The notes: generated by a model not told the origin, from the letters alone. A stretch of 64,000 nucleotides of DNA from VRUE01 sp963695835 (GCA_963695835.1 CAVOHR010000001.1:868001-932000); one strand, 5' to 3'. Positions 25,770 to 35,315 are shown, counted from the stretch's first letter. Program-made: numbers and translations.

Positions 25770-26010
25770 GCCCACGGGGCTCGTGCCCACCGACTACTGG
25801 CTCTCCAACCTGCCCGCCGACACCGAGCCCGAGCGCTTGGCACGCCTCGCCCGCCTGCGCTGGAAGATCGAGCTCGACTACCGCCAGCTCAAGGGCGAGC
25901 TCGGGCTCGACCACTACGAGGGTCGGTCCTACCTTGGCTGGCACCACCACACCGCCCTGGTCAGCGCTGCCCACGGCTTCCTCCGACCCTGGAGCGCATT
26001 CACCCTTTAG
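25770..26010 (+). pseudogene. IS701-family transposase, C-terminal fragment
   Basis: The frame encodes TDYWLSNLPADTEPERL, RWKIELDYRQLKGELGLDHY and GWHHHTALVSAAHGFL, the typical C-terminal region of IS701-type DDE transposases with the catalytic Glu region. Everything upstream is missing. The element probably inserted into the RES gene and later decayed. Confidence 0.8.
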
Positions 26011-26047
26011 CCCGACGGCCTTCGCCTGAATCTGTCTGAAACGGGTT

Positions 26048-29000
26048 TTATACGAGAGCTAGATCGATCTCGACGCGGCGCTTGCCCATGCGTACTCTTA
26101 GCACTGCCACGTCCACCGGGTCACCCGCCTTGAGTCCGGCGATCTTGCCGCGATCCGCTGCGCTCATCTTGCGGCTGGAGACCAATCCGGTGAGGCCGTA
26201 GCGCAGGCGAACGAAGGCGCCGAGGTCGACCACGGCATCGATCGTCCCGCGCTCAGACGCTCCCTCCGGATATGCTTCGCGCACCTGATTGAGAAGCGAC
26301 GGCAGCTCGAAGTCGGGCATGCCCAGGTTGACTTCGAGCTTGCCCTTCTTGCTGCGTGCGATGCCGTTGATCCGGCCGCTCAGCTCCTGCCCGATCGAGA
26401 ACAGTCGACGTGGGTCGAGCACCCGACCGCCACTCCCGATCGCCGTCTTGTGGACGAGGCCCACGGCATCGCCAAGATCAACGAAGACGCCGAACTCGAC
26501 TACGTTGCCGACGGTTCCCTCGAAGGGCTCGCCCTCAGTGAGGCTGCGACGCGCCGCTTCCAGCTCAAGGTCTACACCCGGTATGGCGAGTTGAATCTGG
26601 CTGCGCCCGCGCTTTGCTTCAGTTGCCTTGACCTCGGCCTCGATCTCATCGCCGATGGCGAAGAAGCGCGACGGATCGGCGACGCCGAAGTCGCCGATTG
26701 AACTCTTGTGGAGCAGCGCTGTTCGCTTCACCTTGTCGAGCTGCACGATGACGCCGAAATTCTGCACGTCGGTGACTGTTCCTGTCACCTGACTGCCCTC
26801 GGCGGGCAGCGCCGGCCGGGCGAGGTCGTTCGGGGCATCCAAGTGCTGCACCCTCGACACGCCGAGGGCGTTGGTCTGCCTCCAGACCTTGGCGATAATG
26901 CCGCGCCAGGTGTCGTCGTCGTAGAGAGCGAGCAGACTATCCCTGAGGACAAGGGACATCAGCGGCGCTGCACGCAGCAGGGTCTCCTGACCCTGGATGA
27001 AGACCAAGCCGTCCCCGAGCAACTCGTCGAGTCCATCCGGAGCCTCCGCCACCTGTCGTTGGACCCACCCGTCGGAGCCGATTGAGGCAAGGCCGCCGCC
27101 GTTGCTTTCCTGCCACAGGTTGTAGGCCGTGCCTTGCCAGATCTGGGTGTCGGCAAGTGCGAGCAGCTGGTCGCGCAGCTCCTCGCTCATGTTGGGGCCC
27201 GCCAGCAGCTGGGCAGGCCGGGGTTCCTGGTAGGCCAGGGTGCTGGCATCGCAGAGTTCGGCCAGGCCGGTGGGGACACTGGTAATTCCCTGCTCGAACC
27301 AACCGTTGGCGTCGGGCGCCACGTCTCTCTCACCAGTCACCTTCCGCCATAGGCCGTCAATCAGACCCTGCCAGTAACTGCTGTCGTTCAGCTGGAGCAG
27401 CTGGTCGCGCAGCTCCTCGCTCAGCTCGGCCGTCGCCTTTAGGCGTCCGGGCTGTCCGGACTCCAGCTGCAAGAGGTCGTCGTCACAGAGTTCGGCGAGG
27501 CCGGGGGGAGCCTTCGAGATGGGCTTGATCACCCAGCCGTCGATTTTGCCGCGTCCTCCGTCGGCCTGGGTGCTGGAGTGCCACAGTTCGTTCACCGCTC
27601 GTCGCCAGGCTTTGCCGTCGCTTAGCGCCAGCAGCTTTTCGTGGGTCGCCTTGGACATGTCGGGGCTGGCTCTGAGGATCGTGGGACTGCCCTGCTGGGC
27701 GGTCAGCCGCTCTCCATCGCATAGCTCCTCCAGCCCGTCGGGCAGATGGCTGAGGCGTCGCTCGATCCAGCCCGAGGCCTCCTCCGAGACCTCGGGCTTG
27801 AGCTGCACGAGCAGCGGCGTTCTCTCCGCTGTCCGAATCTTGCCGCGCTGGAGCGCCCTCATCGGCACGGTGAACTGGTGCACCAAACCGCGCGACTCGT
27901 CGCCATGCTCGAGACGGACCTCAACGGCACGGCCGTTGTCGCTCTTGCCGAACACGCGTGCGGGGTAGAAAGGAGCAGCCCCCTCCACGGGCGCGACCGA
28001 CTCCGCCTCTTCGAGATGGCGTTGGAGCTCGGGCAAGCGGGAGGCCGCGATCGCGGCGTGGGCCTCGCGCAGATGCAGTGGCTTGACCTCAAGTGACGTC
28101 CCCGCTTCGAACTGACGCGTCGCCTCCTCATCGTCCCCCCTGAGCGTCAGCTCGTCGGCCGCCACGCAGACGTCGAGCCCGCTCTCGGTGTCCTGCGCGA
28201 CTAGGAACGGTGCCCCCCAACCGGCGACGGGCTCAAGCGTGCGGGCACGACGCTCTTCTCCTGCCTCGATCGCCTCCGCCAAACCCGAGTCGAGCTCGCC
28301 GTCGCCCGGTTCGGCGACGGCGCGGACGACCCGGTCCTCACCGAGGCCTTCGTAGCCGACCACCCTGAGCAGCAGATCGCCTTCGCTCGGGCTCTCGTCC
28401 CAGTCGAGACTCAGCTGCGGGCGGGACTCAAGGGACCCTGGCTCGAGGGGAAAGGGCGGTCCTTCATCAATCGCTCGATCGGCGCTGTCGCTCGTCTGCG
28501 TCCCTTTCTCCTTATCCCCACTCCCCTCGTTGGCCTCGAGTTCTTCTAGGTCTTGGAACTGCGCCTCCATCTCGGGGTTGACGAGCGCGTCGCCTGGCTC
28601 TTGCAGCACCCCCACCAAATCGCCGGGACGCTGCTCCGCAGTCGGGGCACTCTCCATCGTTCCGGCCTCGGTCGGCTCGCCGTCGGGATCAAGCTCGGAC
28701 TCTTCGACATCCTGTACCGCCAGCGGATCCGGCGGCGGCGGCGAGACCAGCTCGGCGGCCGTCATCGTCCCTTTGGCGTCGAAAGCGCAGCGGACCCGGG
28801 CTCCAACCGGCCAGTCGTCCTGGAAGATCAGGGTCTCCGCGGTTGTCGGACCGGGGAGACCCCCGTCCGCCCCCCGCAGACGGTGCGAGACCTCAAGCGC
28901 AAGCTCGGTCCAGCTGCCGGCATTCGCAGCCCACTCGAATGAGGCAACCAGGCCGGAGAGAAGTCCTCCTCCCCCCGCTGCCCGTCGGCGCAGGGCGACG

Positions 29001-31351
29001 ACGCGGTTGCACTGCTCGAGCCACGAGCAGTTCGCGAGCCGGTAGGTGACGTTGTCCGGCGATTCGGCTGCGACCCATCGGCTGCCGCTTCTGACGAAGG
29101 TGTAGTCGACCAGGGCGCGAGAAAGCACCGCTCGCACCCGCGGCGCTAGCTCCAGACGCATCGGCTCGGAGACCGGGGACTTGCGACCGGGAGAGAGGAA
29201 TTCAAGCCGCTCACCACAGGTCGCGCTGATGCCGACGAGCAGGTCGTGGTTGACGCAGTTGGCGTTGGCCCAGGCCTCTTTGCGATCTCCAGCGCGCTCC
29301 CAGGCAGCGTAAAGCTTGAGTGCCAGGTCAAGCTCATCCCTGCACCCGAGCGTGATCGCTTCGTGGCAGCGCCTGGCGACATTCCGCGCGGTCGGCGTCC
29401 ACCTCTCGTCGAAAAGCAGGACGCCTTTCGGCCCGATCAGGGTCGAGCCGCTGAGCAACGTGATCGCCGTCACCGCCTCGACCGCGCAGGAGAGTTCGTC
29501 GGCTCCCGCGATCGCGCCCGCCTCGGCCGGGGAGCCGCTAAAGCCGAGCAGCTCGTTGCCCCAATCGGTGACGTCGCCCTCGGCGTCGAGCGCTCCTCGG
29601 CGTTCCAGCGCCGTGACCGAGCGTTTGAGCTCACCTTCGAAGGCGTCGCGGAACTGCGCCGCCTTCTCGTTCTTCTCGTTGACCCCCGGGCGTTTGAACG
29701 CGGCCGGCCAGTCGAAATCATTCGGGTTGTCGATCCCCGCCGCCTTCGCGGTAAGCACGAGCGACTCAAGGTCGTCGCGGACCGCCTCTGGCGGGGTGTG
29801 ATCGAGGAACTCCTCGAACTGGCCGCGGGTGTAGAGCGGGAATACCCAACCCGGCGCCTTCCTGCCGACCCGCCCCCAGCGCTGGCGCACCCCGTCCTTG
29901 CTGTGGGGAATGGCCAGGACGCTCTTGGAGGCCGTCGCCACATCCCACTTGCTCTGGTTGATTAGACCCGAGTCGACGACGTAGGTGACACCGTCGATCG
30001 TTAGCGAGGTCTCGGCAATGTTTGTCGAGATCACGATGCGTCGTTTGTCACCCTGCTGGCGTGCGCAGCGCGCGTCGCGCTGCTCGTCTTCGGGCGTGCT
30101 CCTCAACAGCCCGTAGACATCCCAACACTTCGCGATGCCCGCCTCGACTAGTTGCTTCTCGATCATGCTCACCGCCGCGTCGATTGCGGCTTTACCTGGA
30201 AGAAACCCCAGGACATCACCCCAATCGGTGCCTCTGGCAATTTTCACCGCTTGCTCGGCCACGAGCTGCGGCATCTGATCGCGCCAGCTGGCTACCGAGA
30301 TCTCGCGTCCCTTCAGGACTCGAAGGGTGGCCAGGTGTTCTGCGATGTCTCGCAGTGGCTTCCCGCGGAACTCCTTGTCGTCCGCCCAGTCGGGATGATC
30401 GAGCTGGACGGGATCGTCGGGCCAGAGGGGTTTGCCGTACCCCCACTTCTTTTTGACTTTGATGTCGCCAAGCACCAGGACTTTCTTCTTGCCGCCGAAG
30501 AAATCACTGAAAAATTCGGGGTCGATTGTCGCGCTGAGCACGATCACTCGAAGGTTCGGGTGCTTTGGCAGCTCGGCTCGCAGCAGGGCGAGGATCACAT
30601 CGATGTTCTTGCTGCGCTCGTGGGCCTCGTCGATGACGATGGCGCCGAACTTGTCGAGCGCTCCGTCGCGAAGCCAGTTGATGAGGCTGCCGTCGGTGAC
30701 GAAAAGGAGCCGGCAGCCGGAGTCGAACACTGGTTTGCCCTTCACCCGGTAGCCGATGTCGCAGCCCGGTCCGACGCTGGGTGCGCCGTGAAGCTCTGTT
30801 GCGATGAAGGTCGCCACGTCGATGGTGGCGAAGACGCGAGGCTCGGTGACGATGATCGGTCCGCGGTCGGCCAAGTGCAAGGTGGCGTCATCCGGGGGAA
30901 CCAGCAGACGGTAGGGCAGGAAGGTGGACTTGCCGCTGCCCGTGCCAGCGACGACGATCGCAACCTGTTTCTTCTCCAAACCGGCCAGGAGCCGGTTCAC
31001 ATCGTTGTCGGTCAGACCGAAATCGAATCTGCTCAGATCGGATTTGACCGTGTCCCGCCTGTGCTCAGGCGGCAGCGGTCCGAGTCCGCCCAGGGGCCCG
31101 GTCGGGTTTTCCCTGTCCGCGACCTGTCCGACTGTCTCGAGGTCGATGTAGGGAACCGCCATCGAGCGCGCGTCCCGCGCGTGTCTCTGGCGGCAACGCG
31201 GGCAGCGGTCGGAGCGAGTGCCACCCCGCTCGACCACACCCTCGATCCAGGCGTCCGGATAGACAAAGTCAGCTGGGTCGCCACGGCGACCGCAGTCCTT
31301 GCACTGCGCCTCCCAGCGGGTGGTGGTCGCGACGCCGCGGTCGGTGCTCAT
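26048..31351 (-). CDS. Giant DEAH-box (HrpA-like) helicase with fourfold repeat and three S1 domains
   Basis: The product (1767 aa) begins with a four-cysteine knuckle (C17, C20, C50, C53). The DEAH/RHA helicase core has Walker A GTGSGKST (136-143), DEAHER (241-246), SAT (273-275), STNIAETSLTIDGVTYVVDSG and QRWGRVGRKAPG. An acidic linker follows (about 880-1000). Then come four copies of a module of about 75 residues (GWxxxxIxxxPxGLxELCD, ending in LLAL-D-xxW) and three S1-type RNA-binding domains filling about the last 240 residues. It is the last gene of a four-gene operon; its ATG overlaps the upstream stop. RNA remodelling is likely; the biological role is unknown. Confidence 0.85.
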   Translation of the reverse strand: MSTDRGVATTTRWEAQCKDCGRRGDPADFVYPDAWIEGVVERGGTRSDRCPRCRQRHARDARSMAVPYIDLETVGQVADRENPTGPLGGLGPLPPEHRRDTVKSDLSRFDFGLTDNDVNRLLAGLEKKQVAIVVAGTGSGKSTFLPYRLLVPPDDATLHLADRGPIIVTEPRVFATIDVATFIATELHGAPSVGPGCDIGYRVKGKPVFDSGCRLLFVTDGSLINWLRDGALDKFGAIVIDEAHERSKNIDVILALLRAELPKHPNLRVIVLSATIDPEFFSDFFGGKKKVLVLGDIKVKKKWGYGKPLWPDDPVQLDHPDWADDKEFRGKPLRDIAEHLATLRVLKGREISVASWRDQMPQLVAEQAVKIARGTDWGDVLGFLPGKAAIDAAVSMIEKQLVEAGIAKCWDVYGLLRSTPEDEQRDARCARQQGDKRRIVISTNIAETSLTIDGVTYVVDSGLINQSKWDVATASKSVLAIPHSKDGVRQRWGRVGRKAPGWVFPLYTRGQFEEFLDHTPPEAVRDDLESLVLTAKAAGIDNPNDFDWPAAFKRPGVNEKNEKAAQFRDAFEGELKRSVTALERRGALDAEGDVTDWGNELLGFSGSPAEAGAIAGADELSCAVEAVTAITLLSGSTLIGPKGVLLFDERWTPTARNVARRCHEAITLGCRDELDLALKLYAAWERAGDRKEAWANANCVNHDLLVGISATCGERLEFLSPGRKSPVSEPMRLELAPRVRAVLSRALVDYTFVRSGSRWVAAESPDNVTYRLANCSWLEQCNRVVALRRRAAGGGGLLSGLVASFEWAANAGSWTELALEVSHRLRGADGGLPGPTTAETLIFQDDWPVGARVRCAFDAKGTMTAAELVSPPPPDPLAVQDVEESELDPDGEPTEAGTMESAPTAEQRPGDLVGVLQEPGDALVNPEMEAQFQDLEELEANEGSGDKEKGTQTSDSADRAIDEGPPFPLEPGSLESRPQLSLDWDESPSEGDLLLRVVGYEGLGEDRVVRAVAEPGDGELDSGLAEAIEAGEERRARTLEPVAGWGAPFLVAQDTESGLDVCVAADELTLRGDDEEATRQFEAGTSLEVKPLHLREAHAAIAASRLPELQRHLEEAESVAPVEGAAPFYPARVFGKSDNGRAVEVRLEHGDESRGLVHQFTVPMRALQRGKIRTAERTPLLVQLKPEVSEEASGWIERRLSHLPDGLEELCDGERLTAQQGSPTILRASPDMSKATHEKLLALSDGKAWRRAVNELWHSSTQADGGRGKIDGWVIKPISKAPPGLAELCDDDLLQLESGQPGRLKATAELSEELRDQLLQLNDSSYWQGLIDGLWRKVTGERDVAPDANGWFEQGITSVPTGLAELCDASTLAYQEPRPAQLLAGPNMSEELRDQLLALADTQIWQGTAYNLWQESNGGGLASIGSDGWVQRQVAEAPDGLDELLGDGLVFIQGQETLLRAAPLMSLVLRDSLLALYDDDTWRGIIAKVWRQTNALGVSRVQHLDAPNDLARPALPAEGSQVTGTVTDVQNFGVIVQLDKVKRTALLHKSSIGDFGVADPSRFFAIGDEIEAEVKATEAKRGRSQIQLAIPGVDLELEAARRSLTEGEPFEGTVGNVVEFGVFVDLGDAVGLVHKTAIGSGGRVLDPRRLFSIGQELSGRINGIARSKKGKLEVNLGMPDFELPSLLNQVREAYPEGASERGTIDAVVDLGAFVRLRYGLTGLVSSRKMSAADRGKIAGLKAGDPVDVAVLRVRMGKRRVEIDLALV

Positions 31352-32394
31352 CTGGCGACCGCCCAGGCCGCTCCAGGCTCGAACCGGCCCGTTCTGCTGC
31401 GGTAGTGGTGGGGGCGCACGACCAGCGATCTCGGCCTTTTCTGCAGGTGGTGGGCCACCGCCCGGTAGAAGCCGACCACGGCCGGCTCGAGGCCGGTCTG
31501 GAAAACCTCCAGCAGCAACGGCTCATCCGCTGTCGCCTCGCGCAGCTTGCGCCGGGACAGCTCATACACGAGCAGATCGGTCTCGCCGGTCGGCCGCACC
31601 TGGCTGACCAGCCGGTTGCGAAGCCAGGCGGCGTCGACTTCCGGATCCATCTCCGGGTGGCGTATCGAGAGCAGAGCGACACGCAAGACCTGCATTCCCG
31701 CCAGCTCCTTCTGCTTCGGATCGTGCAGATCCAGGCAGGCCAGCGGGAAGGGCTTTGCCTCGGATCCGTCGCGGTAGACGATCCGTGCCGAGGTCTTCTT
31801 GTCTGCTGCGGCGCGGTCGGCGTAGCGACGCAGTCCCTTGGTTAGGGCGAAATTGTTGACGCCGCTTGGCACCGCGACCTCCGTTTCGCGATTGACGATC
31901 GCCGCCAGCTGACCTTCCCAGAGAGCCTGTTGGGGATCGCGGTGGCGCGAGCTGCGGCCGGGCTGCCACGCCGAGGCAGGTGGCGCGGCCTTCGAGCGCC
32001 GCGGGGGCGGGGGCGGCTCGACCCGACCGACCTCAAGCGGATCCCTGATTTCAATCGCGATGCCGCCGCCGTCGAGATGCTTGCGCACGTCCTTCGCGTC
32101 GGCGAAGTCCGGCGCCAGGTCAGTCGCCTCGTCGATCCAGGGATGGCACGCGCCCGTGCTCGTCGCTGCCGCGGGGTGCTTCACCGTGGCGGCTTTTCCC
32201 TTGGTGGCAAGCGCCATCGCCGCCTGTTCGAGCTGATTGCAGATGGTGTCGTAGCGCAGGGCCTCGCTGCGGTCGCCTGGGGCCGCCTTCAACTGACGAC
32301 GGGCGGCCAGCTTGGCATCCCCCGCCAGCGCTTCGAGCTTGCCCGCCCATTGCTTCGGCGTGAGCAGCACGAAGGTGGCGATCTCGCGGGTCAT
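31348..32394 (-). CDS. Hypothetical protein of the helicase operon
   Basis: The product (348 aa) was not recognised. It has a mostly helical N-terminal part (about 1-75), a proline/arginine-rich linker (about 120-155) and a C-terminal domain (about 160-330; VPSGVNNFALTKGLRRYADR, LLVYELSRRKLREATADEPL, VVGFYRAVAHHL). Its ATG overlaps the upstream stop and its stop overlaps the helicase ATG (ATGA both times), so the three proteins are almost certainly made together and may form a complex. Confidence 0.75.
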   Translation of the reverse strand: MTREIATFVLLTPKQWAGKLEALAGDAKLAARRQLKAAPGDRSEALRYDTICNQLEQAAMALATKGKAATVKHPAAATSTGACHPWIDEATDLAPDFADAKDVRKHLDGGGIAIEIRDPLEVGRVEPPPPPRRSKAAPPASAWQPGRSSRHRDPQQALWEGQLAAIVNRETEVAVPSGVNNFALTKGLRRYADRAAADKKTSARIVYRDGSEAKPFPLACLDLHDPKQKELAGMQVLRVALLSIRHPEMDPEVDAAWLRNRLVSQVRPTGETDLLVYELSRRKLREATADEPLLLEVFQTGLEPAVVGFYRAVAHHLQKRPRSLVVRPHHYRSRTGRFEPGAAWAVAR

Positions 32395-33935
32395 TCGCGC
32401 CCCACCCTTGAGGCGGTAAGGCGAGTCTCGATGGCCCGATCGAGCGCACTGACTCGATCGGGCAGCACTAGCTGCGCGACGCTCTTGGGACGTGCTCCTT
32501 TGACCCTGGGGGCTGAGTGCGGCTCGAGGGTCGCCGCCACCGCATCGTGCTCGCGTGCGAGCTCGCGCGCCAGATCCCACTGCGCGCAGCTGGGCAGGTC
32601 GCGAGCGACCACGATCAGCGGCTGGGCGGGCCCAATCTCAAGGGCCCCAGAGACCGGTTGCCAGGGGAGGCGGCCTCCCGCCACACCCTCGAAGCGAACC
32701 GCCCCGCTGTCCTCAAGCACCTGCCAGGAGATCGTTCGGGCGGCGTCCTCGACGACCTCCACTCGGCGCTCGTTTTTGCCCCCTTCCGGGTTGTCATCGC
32801 TTGAGGCAGGTGTGATGGGCTCTTCCCTCTGGGCCAGCCGCCGAAGTAGCATTCCCAGCATGGCGGCGCTGCGGCAGAGTGATAGCTCCGCCCGCCGTGC
32901 GGCGCGATCAAGCGGATCGACCCCGCCGCGCAGGATTGAGCCCGAGCGGGGCGAGCAGGCGAGCAGGAAGTCGAGCTCGGCTGGATCCCAGATTCCGGAC
33001 AGCAGCACGTAGCAAGCGCGCTCGGCACTGAGCAGTCCAGCGTCGATACGCTGCTGCAGCCTCGCTCGTAGCTCGTCGGGCAGAGGGGTTACGGCGAAGA
33101 GCAGTTCGCGAGCTTGGGCGGGCCCGATCGAGGCCGGGTCGTCGGTCCCCAGCTCGATGCCGTGCGTTCGCGCGAACTGCCGCAGGCTGGCCGGAACCGC
33201 CTGCTCGAGATGCTGCTCGAAGCGAATCTCCATCGTGCCGCCGGAGCGGAAGGCCTCGGCAAGCGTGAGCGCCGCCAGTGCCCGGTTTCCCTCGTGCGTC
33301 GCCACGTGGGGCACCTGGCAGGTCTGCCAGACCTCGACCGCCAAACCGTCGAATTTCGCCTCATGCCGGTAGGCGGCGAGGCCGATGATGACGTTCTGGG
33401 AGGCGATACGCACCGGCCGACATTCGTGGGGGCGCGGCAGGCGCTCACCATGTGACTCCTCGAACTTGTCGGCAGTCTCGATCATGCGCTGCAAGCCGGC
33501 CTCACATGTGGCCTCCTCGGTGGCGATCGTCTCAAGGTAGAGCTGGGCGTCGGTGTCGAGCGGTGCCCGCTGGTTGCCGGGTGGGACGTCGGTCAGGTGC
33601 CAGCGCACGACCTCGCCGACGTTGGGTGCGGGCTCCTCTCCTTGGCGCTCGCATACCACGCAGGCAAGCGAGCTGTGGTCGACCGCAGCGATCGGTAGCA
33701 GGTCGAGGTCGGCCCGTTGCGCACTAAGCAGCCGCATGGAGCTGAGGGCGCCAAGCAGGCTCTGCGACTTCGCCCGCTTCGGCGCGAGCAGGAAGGTGCT
33801 CTCCTCCAAACCCGGCCGCGCCTCCATCAGGAGCGCGGGAAGTTGCTCTGGAATTCTCAGGCCGGAGAGGTCCTTGAGTTCGTTCAGTTGATTCTCGGCC
33901 GCTGCTGGAAGACTTGATGCCCCCGATACGGCCAT
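32391..33935 (-). CDS. SUKH-like N-terminal domain protein of the helicase operon
   Basis: The product (514 aa) has an N-terminal region (about 25-150) with the pattern of SMI1/KNR4 (SUKH) domains: RIPEQLPALL, LLPIAAVDHSSLACVV, GEVVRWHLTDVP and a final LYLETIA. The middle domain (about 160-360; RPVRIASQNVIIGLAAYRH, HEGNRALAALTLAEAF, LDFLLACSPRSGSIL) and the C-terminal domain are unassigned. It lies 10 bp after the nuclease-like gene and is coupled to the next gene. SUKH proteins often bind partner proteins or serve as immunity proteins; which applies here is unknown. Confidence 0.7.
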   Translation of the reverse strand: MAVSGASSLPAAAENQLNELKDLSGLRIPEQLPALLMEARPGLEESTFLLAPKRAKSQSLLGALSSMRLLSAQRADLDLLPIAAVDHSSLACVVCERQGEEPAPNVGEVVRWHLTDVPPGNQRAPLDTDAQLYLETIATEEATCEAGLQRMIETADKFEESHGERLPRPHECRPVRIASQNVIIGLAAYRHEAKFDGLAVEVWQTCQVPHVATHEGNRALAALTLAEAFRSGGTMEIRFEQHLEQAVPASLRQFARTHGIELGTDDPASIGPAQARELLFAVTPLPDELRARLQQRIDAGLLSAERACYVLLSGIWDPAELDFLLACSPRSGSILRGGVDPLDRAARRAELSLCRSAAMLGMLLRRLAQREEPITPASSDDNPEGGKNERRVEVVEDAARTISWQVLEDSGAVRFEGVAGGRLPWQPVSGALEIGPAQPLIVVARDLPSCAQWDLARELAREHDAVAATLEPHSAPRVKGARPKSVAQLVLPDRVSALDRAIETRLTASRVGRE

Positions 33936-33945
33936 GACCTCTGAC

Positions 33946-34605
33946 TCAGGTCGAAGGGTTGTTGTCGAAGTGCTGGAGTTCGAATCCGGTGTCCGGATGA
34001 TCTAGGCCGTAGTCGAACCCCGCCGGTCGGTCCGAGTTGTCGTCGTAGACGAGGTGCACCGCGACAGCGGTGCCCGGGTTTGCCGCAGCAATCCTCTCCA
34101 TCTCGCGCCACTCCTTGCCGAGATTGAGGGCGGCGAGCTGGGGGACGATGTTGATGTCCATACCGCCGCCCATGCTGTGAGCGAAGACGTGGCCCTTGTG
34201 ATCACCCTTTGGCGCCGAGGGATGGCCGCTCTGCCGGCTGTTGTCGCGTGACCCCTCCGGCGTAGTCGATTTGCCTACGCCGCAAACCAGCCGACCGGCA
34301 GCTACATCGAAGGTGTAGGTATAGGTGCCCAGCTGTACGTCGACCAGGGTGTTGCCGGTCTGCTCCTGATATTCGGCGGCCCAATTCCCGGCCAGCTCCG
34401 AGGTCAAGGCTGCGCCGTCCGCATTCGTGCTGGGGGAAGCGGTCTGGGTGCTACCGCGGCTGGACTTGTCGCTGCGGCGCTGAGTGGCACGTGGGGGGAC
34501 CGAGCGTACGGTCGCCGTCCGCACCGGAGTGGGGGGCGAACTCGGAGCGGCACTGGCGGCGGCGGTGTGCGCATCGCTGGATGAGGTGGTGTTTCCGCAG
34601 GCCAT
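33946..34605 (-). CDS. DNA/RNA non-specific endonuclease-like protein, first gene of the helicase operon
   Basis: The product (219 aa) opens with MACGNTTSSS and a Ser/Thr/Pro-rich stretch (to about 65), then a domain containing KGDHKGHVFAHSMGG, MDINIVPQLAALN and KEWREMER. The GH-x-x-A-x-S-x-GG and N-x-VPQ pattern is that of beta-beta-alpha nucleases found in secreted polymorphic toxins. ACGN at the very start resembles a lipobox without its signal peptide, so the 5' end may be lost. It is followed after 10 bp by the SUKH-like gene, reminiscent of a toxin-immunity pair. Confidence 0.65.
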   Translation of the reverse strand: MACGNTTSSSDAHTAAASAAPSSPPTPVRTATVRSVPPRATQRRSDKSSRGSTQTASPSTNADGAALTSELAGNWAAEYQEQTGNTLVDVQLGTYTYTFDVAAGRLVCGVGKSTTPEGSRDNSRQSGHPSAPKGDHKGHVFAHSMGGGMDINIVPQLAALNLGKEWREMERIAAANPGTAVAVHLVYDDNSDRPAGFDYGLDHPDTGFELQHFDNNPST

Positions 34606-34665
34606 TTGAAAATTGTGACGACTACTGGGCCGAGGCGCGTTCCTGTTGATTCGTCTGATGACACT

Positions 34666-34831
34666 ACCAGCGCCAAAAAGTCGGGGATTCCGCAGAGCGA
34701 GATCAGCAAGATCGAGACCGGCGACGCCAATCCCACCTACGCCACGCTTTCAGCGCTCGGAGAGCCCTTCGGCGGACGCGGCCGTGCTCAAACTCCAGGC
34801 CGAGGCGAGTCCCAGCCCTTCCGACGTCTGA
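34666..34831 (+). pseudogene. XRE-type HTH regulator, frameshifted fragment
   Basis: One frame reads AKKSGIPQSEISKIETGDANPTYATLSALG, the second half of a Cro/C1 HTH. After about 34770 the natural continuation (ADAAVLKLQAEASPSPSDV and stop) is in another frame. The first HTH helices are missing. It was probably an antitoxin or phage-type repressor and is now inactive. Confidence 0.65.
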
Positions 34832-34984
34832 TCGGCAGGCTTTGGCCCTGCTTGTCCTTGATGGCACAGAGTGGTAGTCCGCCGTTGGTCGCGATCTTTG
34901 TTGGTATTGCGGGTGCAGTTTTCATCCACAACTCCCCGGCACCGCCCCGGAACAACCGGGAAACCGAGCCACTTGAGACCCCGT

Positions 34985-34990
34985 TAGAAT
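34985..34990 (+). promoter_or_regulatory. Candidate -10 element for the island tRNA-Phe
   Basis: TAGAAT lies 50 nt before the mature tRNA 5' end. No clear -35 hexamer was seen at the standard spacing. The rest of 34832-35040 holds no gene; a 25-bp segment ending at 35038 recurs near the right end of the island. Confidence 0.45.
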
Positions 34991-35040
34991 CACCTGCGGG
35001 AGCGGCCTGTCATCCGCATTCCCATGCGGTTTGCGGCCAT

Positions 35041-35114
35041 GGCGAGGTAGCTCAGTCAGGTAGAGCACGCGACTGAAAATCGCGGTGTCGGCGGTTCGAT
35101 TCCGCCCCTCGCCA
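35041..35114 (+). tRNA. tRNA-Phe(GAA), intact copy carried by the island
   Basis: This 74-nt gene folds perfectly: acceptor GGCGAGG/CCTCGCC, D-arm GCTC/GAGC with a loop one base longer than in the split gene, anticodon arm CGCGA-CTGAAAA-TCGCG, variable loop GTGTC, T-arm GGCGG-TTCGATT-CCGCC, discriminator A, no encoded CCA. It differs from the split host gene in the D-loop, anticodon stem and T-stem, so it is a separate lineage, not a duplication. An insertion sequence begins 3 bp after its end. Confidence 0.92.
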
Positions 35115-35315
35115 CTCTGAGGTCTTCACCTTTGACCTCCACCTATCTTCACGTTTGAACCGGACGAACCGCGATTCGCGGTGGCGTCCGATGTCCATCG
35201 ACTCCTCCGGGAGCGGCCATTCAACTTCCCCGCCCACGGCCACCGTTTCTCCCCACCGGTGGCCATCGGTTCTCCCCACGCTTTCTCCCTCGGCGACCGT
35301 CCCGGCGAGGCGAAG

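Noticed and set aside
29246..31405. Long plus-strand frames opposite the giant helicase
   Set aside because: The minus strand carries unmistakable helicase motifs; the plus-strand frames have none.
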